41,778 nucleotides of DNA from Coriobacteriia bacterium (lineage in GTDB: Bacteria; Actinomycetota; Coriobacteriia; Anaerosomatales; PALSA-660). Under the pieces are notes generated by a model. It made no database searches. It saw only the letters and a list, made by a program, of their open reading frames with translations, and had not been told where the DNA came from. This document shows, piece after piece, positions 27,699 through 36,323 of this stretch. Position numbers and translations under genes: made by a program. Each line of letters opens with the position of its first letter. Position 1 is the stretch's first letter. The stretch is from positions 1-41,778 of the forward strand of contig JANYLP010000111.1 of assembly GCA_025361445.1 (NCBI GenBank). Reading direction: 5' to 3'.

Positions 27699-27823
27699 CT
27701 GACTCCCCTCAGGCAGTACGGAACAAAACGGCACAGGCCATGCGCCCCCAGCGCGGCCGCGATACCGTCGCCGCGCGCAAGCAGCGCCGGGCGTTGAGGT
27801 ATCTTACCCCGCCCCGCGCGAAC

Positions 27824-28834
27824 TCACGCCTGCGGCAGAAGCAACTCCGCGATCTGGACAGCATTCAGGGCCGCACCCTTGCGGAGCTGGTCGGCGACGA
27901 CCCAGAACGCGAGCCCGTTCTCGACTCCCGGGTCGCGGCGCAGACGTCCGATGTACGTGTCATCGGTCCCCTCGAGCAGAGCCGGCATCGGATAGAGTTT
28001 GGCGGAGGGGTCGTCCAAGACCACGATACCCGGCGCCTCTGACAGCGCTGCGCGTGCGGCCGCGACCGTCAAGGGCGCGGCGAACTCGACGTTGACCGAC
28101 TCCGAATGGCACCGCAGGACCGGCACCCGCACACAGGTCGCCGACACCGCCACGCCGGGCAGGTGCATGATCTTCCGCGTTTCAACGACCATCTTCCACT
28201 CTTCCTTGGTTGAACCGTCCTCGAGGAAGACGTCGATCTGCGGGATGCAGTTGAACGCGATGCGGTGCGCGAACTGCGCAGGCTCAAAGCTGCGCGCGGC
28301 CAGGAAGTCGCCGCTCTGCTCGTAGAGCTCATCCATGGCGGCCTGACCGGCGCCCGACGCCGCTTGGTAGGTGGAGACGACTATGCGACGGATCGGCGCG
28401 AGCGCCGCCAGCGGGTGCAGAGCGACCACCATCTGGATCGTCGAGCAATTGGGGTTCGCGATGACGCCGGAATGCGTCGCCGCGTCGCCCGGATTGACCT
28501 CGGGCACCACGAGGGGGACGCCGTCCTCCATGCGGAAGGCGGATGAGTTGTCGATCATGACGGCGCCGGCGCCGGTGACCGCGTCCCGGAAAGCCCGAGA
28601 CACCTCGGCGCCTGCCGAGAACAGCGCGATGTCGACACCCTCGAAGCTCGCCTCGGTCATCTCCTCGACGACGAGCTCGCTGCTGGCGAAGGGGACGCGC
28701 TTCCCTGCCGAACGCGCGGAAGCGAGCGCGCGCACGCTCGAAGCGGGGAAGGCACGCTGCGCCAGCACGTTGAGCATCTCGACGCCCACGGCACCGGTGG
28801 CTCCGGCGACCGCGACGACGGGGTTCGGGGGCAT
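27824..28834 (-). CDS. asd: aspartate-semialdehyde dehydrogenase
   Basis: VVAVAGATGAVGVEMLNVL, MIDNSSAFRM, PEVNPGD, IANPNCSTIQMVVALHPL, STYQAASGAGQAAMDEL. Confidence 0.96.
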   Translation of the reverse strand: MPPNPVVAVAGATGAVGVEMLNVLAQRAFPASSVRALASARSAGKRVPFASSELVVEEMTEASFEGVDIALFSAGAEVSRAFRDAVTGAGAVMIDNSSAFRMEDGVPLVVPEVNPGDAATHSGVIANPNCSTIQMVVALHPLAALAPIRRIVVSTYQAASGAGQAAMDELYEQSGDFLAARSFEPAQFAHRIAFNCIPQIDVFLEDGSTKEEWKMVVETRKIMHLPGVAVSATCVRVPVLRCHSESVNVEFAAPLTVAAARAALSEAPGIVVLDDPSAKLYPMPALLEGTDDTYIGRLRRDPGVENGLAFWVVADQLRKGAALNAVQIAELLLPQA

Positions 28835-28848
28835 CGGCCGGTTCCAGA

Positions 28849-30114
28849 TCACAGCGCGCCGCCTTCAGTAGCCGAAGGTGACGTCTCGACCATGACGAGC
28901 CCTTCCGCCAGTCCGAACGCCTCGTGCAGCGCGCTGACCGCGGTCTGCACCTGGGCCGCGTCGATGACGCACGAGATGCGGATCGAGGAGGTCGAGATCA
29001 TGTCGAGGTTGACGTCGGCGTCGGCGAGCGTGCGGAACATGAGCGCCGCAACGCCCGGATGCGTCTTCATGCCCGCTCCGACGAGCGATACCTTGGCGAT
29101 CGACTCGTCGACCGAGAAGCTGCGGGCGCCGAGCACTTCGGTGACTTCGGCCACAGCGCGCCGCGCGCGGACGAGATCCTCCTTCGGCGTGGTGAAGGAG
29201 ATGTCGGTCGTGCCGTCCTCGGAAACGTTCTGGATGATCATGTCGACGTTGACGTTGTCCGTGGCGAGGCGGCCGAAGACCTCGGCGGCCACGCCGGGCT
29301 TGTCCGGGACATCGCGAACGGTGACCTTGGCCTCGGAGGTGTCGTGCGTCACTCCGGAGATGATCGCCTGTTCCATGGAATCGTCCGCCTCCTTGACGAT
29401 CGTGCCGGGCATGTCGGAGAACGAGGACCGCACGTGGATGACGACACCATGGTTGCGGGCGAACTCGACGCTGCGCAGTTGCAGCACCCGCGCCCCGGTC
29501 GCCGCCATCTCGAGCATCTCCTCGTACGAGATCGTGTCGATCTTTCGCGCCTTCGGCTCGATCCGGGGATCGGCTGTGAACACGCCGTCAACATCCGTAT
29601 AGATCTCGCACACCTCGGCGCCGAGGCCGGCGGCGACCGCGACAGCGGTCGTGTCGGATCCGCCGCGACCGAGCGTGGTGATGTCGCCCTCGGGGGTGAG
29701 CGCCTGGAACCCCGCGACGATCGCGATGAAGCCGCGGTCCAGCGCCTCCATGACGCGGTCGGCGCGGACTTCCTGGATGCGCGCCTTGGTGTGGCTGCCG
29801 TCGGAAACGATGCCCGCCTGCGCGCCGGTGAAGCTGATCGCCTCGTGTCCCTGAGCGTGGATCGCCATCGCGAGCAGTGCGATCGTGACCTGCTCGCCGG
29901 TGGCCAGAAGCATGTCCATCTCCCGCTCGGGCGGCTCCTCGCTGATCGCGAGGGCCTTCGCGAGAAGCTCGTCGGTGACGTCGCCCATCGCGGAGACGAC
30001 CGCGACGATCCGGTTGCCCCGCTCCTTGGCGGCGATGAGCCGGCGCGCGACCGCCATGATCCGGTCGGTCGTTCCGACGGAGCTTCCACCGAACTTCTGA
30101 ACGACGATCGCCAT
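28849..30114 (-). CDS. lysC: aspartate kinase
   Basis: MAIVVQKFGGSSVGTTDRI, GRGGSDTTAVAVAAGLGAEVCEIYTDVDGVFTADPRI, C-terminal tandem ACT domains. Confidence 0.97.
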   Translation of the reverse strand: MAIVVQKFGGSSVGTTDRIMAVARRLIAAKERGNRIVAVVSAMGDVTDELLAKALAISEEPPEREMDMLLATGEQVTIALLAMAIHAQGHEAISFTGAQAGIVSDGSHTKARIQEVRADRVMEALDRGFIAIVAGFQALTPEGDITTLGRGGSDTTAVAVAAGLGAEVCEIYTDVDGVFTADPRIEPKARKIDTISYEEMLEMAATGARVLQLRSVEFARNHGVVIHVRSSFSDMPGTIVKEADDSMEQAIISGVTHDTSEAKVTVRDVPDKPGVAAEVFGRLATDNVNVDMIIQNVSEDGTTDISFTTPKEDLVRARRAVAEVTEVLGARSFSVDESIAKVSLVGAGMKTHPGVAALMFRTLADADVNLDMISTSSIRISCVIDAAQVQTAVSALHEAFGLAEGLVMVETSPSATEGGAL

Positions 30115-30210
30115 GGCGTCTTCCCTGAAGCGTGAAGCGGACGAGCGGCCTCTCCCGAGGCCCGCGAAGGGACCTCGAAAGTGCGCATCAGTCTAGCGGA
30201 AGACCTCCGC

Positions 30211-32010
30211 TCAGGAGTGCCGGTACAGGGCGAGTTCGAAGGCGGAGCCCCGCAGCCGCTCGGTCAGACCTTCGACCGACTCGCTGTAGAAGTGTTCCAC
30301 GAGACTGCGCCCGGTGACGGCGGACATCAGATCGCCGAGCTGCCCGAGCGTCGAACGCATCGCAGCAAGCTCGTCGTCCGGGTCGCCGATGCGATCCCAG
30401 CTCGCGCTCAAGTGGCCTGCGCTGAGGGAGAACGCCGGCTGGTGGCCCGCAAGCCACTGCGCCATGGACGTCTCAAGGTTCGCGGTGAGTCGCGGCCCAC
30501 CGAGCCGGCGGAACGCCGAGAGCATCCCGTCCGCGATCGACACGAACACCGCGCGCGCTTCGTAGCGATCGACTTCGAGGCCTACGCGCTCGGGGCCGTG
30601 GGACTCGGAGTCGGAGGCCCGTAGCACCTCGATGAGCGAATCAACGACACGGGGGTCGAACTGCGTTCCGGCGCAGCCCTTGAGTTCGCTGATGGCGCCC
30701 TGGGCGCTGAGGCTCTTGCGATAGGGTCGATCGGCGATCATCGCTTCGTACGCGTCCGCGACGCACAGGACCCGTGCCAGGATCGGGATCTCCTCCCCCC
30801 GCAGCCCCGCGGGATACCCTCCACCGTCGTAGCGCTCATGGTGATGCCGCACGACCGGACCGATCGACCAGGGGAACGCCACGGGCCTCAGGATGTTCGC
30901 GCCGATGAGCGGATGGTGCCGCATCGTCAGGGTCTCTTCTTCGTTCAGCGGCCCCGGCTTGCGCAGGATGTGCCCGCTGATGCCGATCTTGCCGATGTCG
31001 TGCAGGTAGGCCGCCATCTCGAGTGCGGTGCACTGCTCGTGAGAAAGCCCCATGTTCTCGGCGATCGAACGCGAGAAGACGGCGACTCTCTCCGAGTGGC
31101 CGCGCATATGCGGCTCCTTGGCATCGACCGCTGCGGCCAGGGAGCGGACCGTGGCCAGATACGCGTCCTGGAGGCTCGCATAGAGCTCCGTGTTCCCGAT
31201 CGCCACGGTGAGGTGATTCGCGATGGTGGACAGGAGCCGGACGTGGTCGCCGGTGAAGCGCGCGTTGCGGTCGCGGCTCCCGACCGCGATCGCGCCGATC
31301 ACGCCGTCTGCGGCGTGCAGGGGAACGCAGACGGCGGCGAGCGCCCCCGTCATGCTGTCGACATTCTCGACGTCGCCGTTGCTCGTCGAAGGATTGAAGA
31401 TGAGAGGACGCCCCTGGCGCACGACCCATTCCGACATCGAAGAGCGCACCGCCCGGTCGTCCGGGGCGGCATCCGTCGTTCCCCGCCATGCGCGCAACTG
31501 CAGGTCGGACGAGGCGGGGTCGCGCAGGACCAGGTACCCGGAATCAACCGCGAAGCTGCGCATCGCGGCATCGAGAGTGGAGTCCAGGAGCGCGTCCAAG
31601 TCGAGCGTCGATCCCAGAGCCCGACTCGTCTCGTACAGCGTCGTGAGTTCGTCGACCTTCTGCGTGAGGTCCTCGGTCCGCTGCTGGATCGTCGCCGCCA
31701 TCGAGTTGAACGCCTGCGACAACTCGAACAGCTCCTTGCGCGAGCCGAGGTCGATACGCACGTCGAGGTCGCCATCGGCGACCCGTCGTGCGCTGTCGGT
31801 CAGCGCCCCGAGCGGGATCATCGTGGTGTTCGCGACCAGTAGGAACACGGCGAAGACGCCGATGCCGACGTGCAGGGCGATGAACCAGACGCCCGTCTGA
31901 GCGATGACTGCGTACACGATGCCGACGATCGACAGTACGCCCACGAGGATAGCCACCGCGGCGATCACGGTGCTGCGGTCGAACGCCCTATGCGACGTGC
32001 TCTTCGCCAT
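30211..32010 (-). CDS. HAMP-GAF-HD-GYP domain protein (putative c-di-GMP phosphodiesterase)
   Basis: Two TM helices, HAMP-like IPLGALTDSARRVADGDLDVRIDLGSRKELFELSQAFNSM, GAF-like region, HLHDIGKIGISGHILRKPGPLNEEE and HHERYDGGGYPAGLRGEEIPILARVLCVADAYEAM. Confidence 0.93.
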   Translation of the reverse strand: MAKSTSHRAFDRSTVIAAVAILVGVLSIVGIVYAVIAQTGVWFIALHVGIGVFAVFLLVANTTMIPLGALTDSARRVADGDLDVRIDLGSRKELFELSQAFNSMAATIQQRTEDLTQKVDELTTLYETSRALGSTLDLDALLDSTLDAAMRSFAVDSGYLVLRDPASSDLQLRAWRGTTDAAPDDRAVRSSMSEWVVRQGRPLIFNPSTSNGDVENVDSMTGALAAVCVPLHAADGVIGAIAVGSRDRNARFTGDHVRLLSTIANHLTVAIGNTELYASLQDAYLATVRSLAAAVDAKEPHMRGHSERVAVFSRSIAENMGLSHEQCTALEMAAYLHDIGKIGISGHILRKPGPLNEEETLTMRHHPLIGANILRPVAFPWSIGPVVRHHHERYDGGGYPAGLRGEEIPILARVLCVADAYEAMIADRPYRKSLSAQGAISELKGCAGTQFDPRVVDSLIEVLRASDSESHGPERVGLEVDRYEARAVFVSIADGMLSAFRRLGGPRLTANLETSMAQWLAGHQPAFSLSAGHLSASWDRIGDPDDELAAMRSTLGQLGDLMSAVTGRSLVEHFYSESVEGLTERLRGSAFELALYRHS

Positions 32011-32090
32011 GCGTCGCGCCAGCCTCCCCCCGGATGCGGATCACCCCGTCATGATGCACCATTCTCGCGCCGGATTGCAGCGCAACGAAA

Positions 32091-32118
32091 GGGAGGCCCC
32101 CCGGTGTGGGAGCCTCCC
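32091..32118 (-). terminator. Rho-independent-like terminator of the por operon
   Basis: On minus strand GGGAGGC(TCCCACACCGGGGG)GCCTCCC followed by TTTCGTT, 22 bp after the porB stop. Confidence 0.7.
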
Positions 32119-32139
32119 TCGACGAACGGTATGCGGCGC

Positions 32140-33078
32140 CTACTGCCCTGCGCGCTTGAGCACGTAGTCGAAGTTCCGGTCGACCTCGTCCTGGATCCGG
32201 GCGAGAAGCTCCTCGTTGCCGGCCTTGAACAGGTGCTTGAAGCGGCCCTGCGGACGCAGGAACTCTTCCACCGGCTTGCGGTTCTCGCGGGTCACGCGGC
32301 GGGTGGACATCTTCCACTCACCCTCGACGACCTCGAACAGCGGCCAGTAGGCGGTGTCCACGGCGAGCTTGGCGATCTCCACGGTCATGTCGTGCGGGAT
32401 GCGCCAGCCGCGCGGACACGGCGCGAACACGTTGATGAACGCGGCGCCCTCGGACGCGAACGCCTTCTCCGCCACCGCGGTCAGGCCCTTCCAGTCCGAG
32501 ATCGAGGCCTGCGCGACATACGGGATGTTGTGGGCGGCGATGATCGAGGTGAGGTCCTTGCGGCGCTGCTCCTTGCCCTGGTGCGCACTGCCGACCTCGG
32601 ACGTGGTCGCCCAGGCGCCGAGCGGTGTGGCACTGGAGCGCTGGATGCCCGTGTTCATGTAGGCGCCGTTGTCGTAGCAGACGTAGACCATGTCGTGCCC
32701 GCGCTCCATGGCGCCGGACAGGGACTGCAGACCGATGTCGTAGGTGCCGCCGTCGCCGCCGAACGCGACGAACTTCATCTTCTTGCCCGCCGGGATCTTG
32801 CCCGCGCGCTGCAGGCCCTTGAAAGCCGCCTCCACGCCGGAGATCGTCGCGGCCGAGTTCTCGAACGCGTTGTGGATGAACGGGACCTTCCACGAGGAGT
32901 ACGGATAGATCGTGGTGGAAACCTCGAGGCAGCCCGTGGCGCACCCCGCGATGATCGGAGTCTCGCCGGCGCCCAGCAGTACCTGCCGGACGGCTATCGA
33001 TGCGCCGCAGCCGCCGCAGAGGCGGTGTCCGCCTTCGAGCCGGTCCTCACGACGGGAGAGCTCTTTGATCGTTGCCAT
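32140..33078 (-). CDS. porB: pyruvate:ferredoxin oxidoreductase beta subunit (TPP-binding)
   Basis: HRLCGGCGASIAVRQVL, ATGCLEVSTTIYPYSSWKVPFIHNAFENSAATISGVEAAF, FGGDGGTYDIGLQSLSGAMERGHDMVYVCYDNGAYMNTGIQRSSATP. Confidence 0.95.
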   Translation of the reverse strand: MATIKELSRREDRLEGGHRLCGGCGASIAVRQVLLGAGETPIIAGCATGCLEVSTTIYPYSSWKVPFIHNAFENSAATISGVEAAFKGLQRAGKIPAGKKMKFVAFGGDGGTYDIGLQSLSGAMERGHDMVYVCYDNGAYMNTGIQRSSATPLGAWATTSEVGSAHQGKEQRRKDLTSIIAAHNIPYVAQASISDWKGLTAVAEKAFASEGAAFINVFAPCPRGWRIPHDMTVEIAKLAVDTAYWPLFEVVEGEWKMSTRRVTRENRKPVEEFLRPQGRFKHLFKAGNEELLARIQDEVDRNFDYVLKRAGQ

Positions 33079-33090
33079 GATCGCTCCCCT

Positions 33091-34278
33091 CTACCGTGTG
33101 CCCAGGTACGTGAGGCCCGCGGGGGCCGTCGCACCGGAAGCGATGTCGGACAGGTCGGTGAATACGCGCTCGATCAGCTCGGTCTTTACGTCCGAGCCGC
33201 CGAGACCGTAGATGTAGTCGACCAGCGGCACGCGGTCCGCAAGGTCGTACAGCGCGCTGCGCACCTCGAGGAAGAGCGGGCCGCCCTCGGCGCCGAAGCT
33301 CTCGCTGCGGTCCATGACGGCGACCGCCTTGACGCCCTTGAGTGCGTCCGCGAGCTCGGCGGCGGGGAACGGACGGAAGCAGCGCACCTTGACGATGCCG
33401 GCCTTGACGCCCTTGGCGCGCAGGCCGCGGGCGACGTGACGCGCATTGCCGGCGGTCGAACCGATGACCACGATGGCGACCTCGGCGTCCTCCATGCCGA
33501 AGGTCTCGATCATCCCGAACGGTCGACCGGTGATCCCGGACCACTCTGCCCCGATCGCGTTGACGACACCGTGTGCGCGATCCATCGCGAGCCGCTGGCT
33601 CCGCTTGAACTCGAAGTACGGGCCGCCGAGGCCCGCGAAGTTGCCGTGGCTGACGGGGTGGTCGGTATCCAGCAGTGCGTTCTTGGGAACGTAGTCGCCC
33701 ACGAAGGACGTGACCGTTTCGTCGTCCATCATCTCGGCGCGGTCGATCGAGTGCGTCGTGATGAAGCCGTCGAGCGTGGTCATCACCGGAAGAAGGACGT
33801 CCGGATGCTCGGCGATACGCACGGACATGATGGTGTTGTCGTAGGCCTCCTGCGCGGTCTCCGCGAACAGGATGACCCAGCCCGCGTCACGCGCTCCCAT
33901 GATGTCGCTGTGATCGCAGTGGATGTTGATCGGAGCGGACAGCGCGCGGTTGGCGTTGGCCATGACGATCGGCAGGCGCATGCCCGATGCGATGTGCAGC
34001 TCCTCCCACATGAGTGCGAGGCCCTGTGAGGAGGTCGCAGTCATGACGCGAGCGCCGGCCGCGGAGGCGCCGATGCACGCACTCATGCAGGAGTGCTCGG
34101 ATTCCACGGTCACGTACTGAGTGTGGACACGGCCGTTGGCCACGAACTTGGCGAACTCCTCGACGATCGTGGTCTGCGGCGTGATCGGGTACGCGGCCAT
34201 CATGTCCGGAGCGCACTGGCGCATCGCCTCGGCGACGAGCACGTTCCCGGTCTGAGCCACGGTCTTCTGCGTCGGCAT
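33091..34278 (-). CDS. porA: pyruvate:ferredoxin oxidoreductase alpha subunit
   Basis: AYPITPQTTIVEEFAKFVANGRVHTQYVTVESEHSCMSACIGASAAGARVMTATSSQGLALMWEELHIASGMRLPIVM; start ATG 34278 (MPTQKTVAQTGN). Confidence 0.95.
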   Translation of the reverse strand: MPTQKTVAQTGNVLVAEAMRQCAPDMMAAYPITPQTTIVEEFAKFVANGRVHTQYVTVESEHSCMSACIGASAAGARVMTATSSQGLALMWEELHIASGMRLPIVMANANRALSAPINIHCDHSDIMGARDAGWVILFAETAQEAYDNTIMSVRIAEHPDVLLPVMTTLDGFITTHSIDRAEMMDDETVTSFVGDYVPKNALLDTDHPVSHGNFAGLGGPYFEFKRSQRLAMDRAHGVVNAIGAEWSGITGRPFGMIETFGMEDAEVAIVVIGSTAGNARHVARGLRAKGVKAGIVKVRCFRPFPAAELADALKGVKAVAVMDRSESFGAEGGPLFLEVRSALYDLADRVPLVDYIYGLGGSDVKTELIERVFTDLSDIASGATAPAGLTYLGTR

Positions 34279-34280
34279 GG

Positions 34281-34601
34281 TCACTGCACCTCCGGAAGTT
34301 CGCAGCCCTCGGGCACCATCGTGATCGCATCCGACGGACACGCCTTCGCGCAGACGCCGCAGCCCTTGCAGTGGTCCAGGTTGAAGTCGGTGACCTTCTC
34401 ATCGACCACGTAGACCGCCGTGTCGGGGCAGTAGATCCAGCAGAAGAGGCACTGGGTGCACTTCGCCTCGTCGCGCACGGGGCGCTGGCTGCGCCAGCCA
34501 CCCGTCACGTAGTCGCGCGAGTTGCCCGAGTCCGGGATGACCGCGCCGAGGGGAAAATCGTCGGCCTTCCAGCCGGCCATGCCTGAGATGTCCCAGCTCA
34601 C
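34281..34601 (-). CDS. porD: pyruvate:ferredoxin oxidoreductase delta subunit (2x[4Fe-4S] ferredoxin)
   Basis: CTQCLFCWIYCPDTAVYV...CKGCGVCAKACPSDAITMV; GTG start overlaps the porC stop. Confidence 0.92.
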   Translation of the reverse strand: MSWDISGMAGWKADDFPLGAVIPDSGNSRDYVTGGWRSQRPVRDEAKCTQCLFCWIYCPDTAVYVVDEKVTDFNLDHCKGCGVCAKACPSDAITMVPEGCELPEVQ

Positions 34602-35173
34602 GAGCACTGCACCTCCTCGTAGGCCCGGGTCACGGCCGCCACGTTCGCGTCGATGACCTCCTGGCTGAACTTCTTGCCGAACGTCTTGCGGAGGTGGGCG
34701 ATGATCTGCTCGAGCGTGAAGATCCCGGTCACCTTGGCCAAGGCGCCGAGCATCGGCGTGTTCGGCATGTCGCGCTTGAGCGTGTCCTGAGAGATGCCGG
34801 TCGCGTCGACACACGCGACACGAGCGCTCGCGATGTGCAGCGCCTTGCGGACCGTGTCCGGCGGCGTGCACGTGTTGATGATCAGCACCCCGTCGTCGGC
34901 GAGTCCGCGCTGAACGTCCACGATCGGGAGCAGCGTCTCGTCAAGCACGACGACCACGTCGGGGAACTCGATGTTGTTGTGGATCTCGATCGGGCTGGCG
35001 CTGATGCGCGTGAACGCCTGGATCGGCGCGCCCATCCGCTCCGGGCCGTATTCCGGCATCGCCTGGATGTAGTGGTCCAGCTCCATCGCCGTTTCAGCGA
35101 CGAGCTTCGCCGCCGTGACGGCGCCTTGGCCCGCCCGGGCGTGCCAACGGATCTCCGTCAGCTGCTCGTGCAT
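34598..35173 (-). CDS. porC: pyruvate:ferredoxin oxidoreductase gamma subunit
   Basis: EIRWHARAGQGAVTAAKLVAETAMELDHYIQAMPEYGPERMGAPIQAFTRIS; ATG 35173 behind a G-rich RBS. Confidence 0.94.
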   Translation of the reverse strand: MHEQLTEIRWHARAGQGAVTAAKLVAETAMELDHYIQAMPEYGPERMGAPIQAFTRISASPIEIHNNIEFPDVVVVLDETLLPIVDVQRGLADDGVLIINTCTPPDTVRKALHIASARVACVDATGISQDTLKRDMPNTPMLGALAKVTGIFTLEQIIAHLRKTFGKKFSQEVIDANVAAVTRAYEEVQCS

Positions 35174-35392
35174 TCCAGCCCCCTTCGAACTACTCGATGA
35201 CATGCCCGCTCGGTGATCCTTGTGGCCACTCGCCTGCTCGTGCGCGCGTACGTGCGCGAGCGCACCCGCGAGTGTCCGCTCACGATACGCGTGCGGGCAC
35301 GGCACACGGGGGCAACGGCTCCGCCAGTGAGCACGAATCGTCGGTGAACGGTAGACAGATGCTGGAAGGCGCGCAGCCGCAACGGCGCACCA

Positions 35393-35992
35393 CTACATCT
35401 CCCGGCGTGCCTCCAGTGCGCGGCCGAGGGTGACCTCGTCGGCGAACTCCAGGTCCCCGCCGACCGGCAGGCCCGACGCGATGCGCGTCACCTTGATTCC
35501 GAGTGGCTTGATGAGCCGGGAGAGGTAGAGGGCGGTGGTCTCACCCTCGACGTTCGGGTTTGTCGCCATGACGACCTCGATCACGCTGCCGTCCGCGAGT
35601 CGGGCTATGAGTTCGTGGGCGCGGAGCTGATCCGGCCCAATGCCGTCGATCGGCGAGATGGCACCCTGGAGCACGTGGTACAGCCCCCGGAACTCGCCGG
35701 TGCGCTCGACGGCCACGACGTCGCGGGGCTCTTCGACCACGCAGATGATCGAGGAATCGCGGCCACCGTCCGCGCAGTACTCGCAGAGGTCCTCGGAGGC
35801 GAAGTTGAAGCACCGCGAGCAGAAGTGGATCAGACGCTTCACCTCGATGAGCGCGTCGGCCAGCCGCTGCGCCGAGGCGTCGTCGCCCTTGAGTATGTGG
35901 AAGGCGAGCCGCTGGGCCGACTTCGGACCGACGCCCGGAAGTCGCTCGAGTTCCTCGAGTAGTCGCGTGATGGGTTCTGCGTAGTAGGACAT
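35393..35992 (-). CDS. recR: recombination mediator RecR
   Basis: [25 protein letters not shown]2C..CX2C zinc finger [16 protein letters not shown], Toprim region [36 protein letters not shown]. Confidence 0.97.
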   Translation of the reverse strand: MSYYAEPITRLLEELERLPGVGPKSAQRLAFHILKGDDASAQRLADALIEVKRLIHFCSRCFNFASEDLCEYCADGGRDSSIICVVEEPRDVVAVERTGEFRGLYHVLQGAISPIDGIGPDQLRAHELIARLADGSVIEVVMATNPNVEGETTALYLSRLIKPLGIKVTRIASGLPVGGDLEFADEVTLGRALEARREM

Positions 35993-35996
35993 CGCG

Positions 35997-36323
35997 CTAG
36001 AAGCCCAGCCCACCGGGGAGGCTCAGGCCGCCCATGGCCCGCTGCATCTTCGAGTTGGAAAGCTCCTGCGCCTGGCGCACGGCCTCGTTCACAGCGGCGA
36101 GGACCATGTCCTGGAGCATAGCGACGTCCTCAGGATCCACCGCGCGCGGATCGATGACCACGTTCGTGACGGTGAGGTCGCCGGTGATCGAGACCTTCAC
36201 GGCTCCGCCACCGGCGGATGCGGTGACCATGTCGCTCTTGAGTTCCTCTTGGACGCGGGCCATCTCGGCCTGCGCCTGCTGCAGCTGCCTCATCGCCTGC
36301 GCCTGGTTCATGTTCGGCTTCAC
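35997..36323 (-). CDS. YbaB/EbfC-family nucleoid-associated protein
   Basis: [77 protein letters not shown]; between dnaX and recR as in many genomes. Confidence 0.95.
   Translation of the reverse strand: MKPNMNQAQAMRQLQQAQAEMARVQEELKSDMVTASAGGGAVKVSITGDLTVTNVVIDPRAVDPEDVAMLQDMVLAAVNEAVRQAQELSNSKMQRAMGGLSLPGGLGF

Noticed and set aside
27699-27823. Possible preQ1 riboswitch upstream of the QueT-like gene
   Set aside because: Looked for preQ1-I/II hallmarks on the minus strand and could not match the conserved loop and A-rich tail; a covariance-model search would settle it.
30147-30162. GGCCTC-TCCC-GAGGCC hairpin between the HD-GYP and lysC genes
   Set aside because: Short, no T-tract on the minus strand; could be a weak terminator but not supportable from sequence alone.
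31870-34029. 719-aa + strand ORF opposite HD-GYP, porB and porA
   Set aside because: Spans three well-supported minus-strand genes and a terminator; Asp/Val/His/Arg-rich shadow frame.
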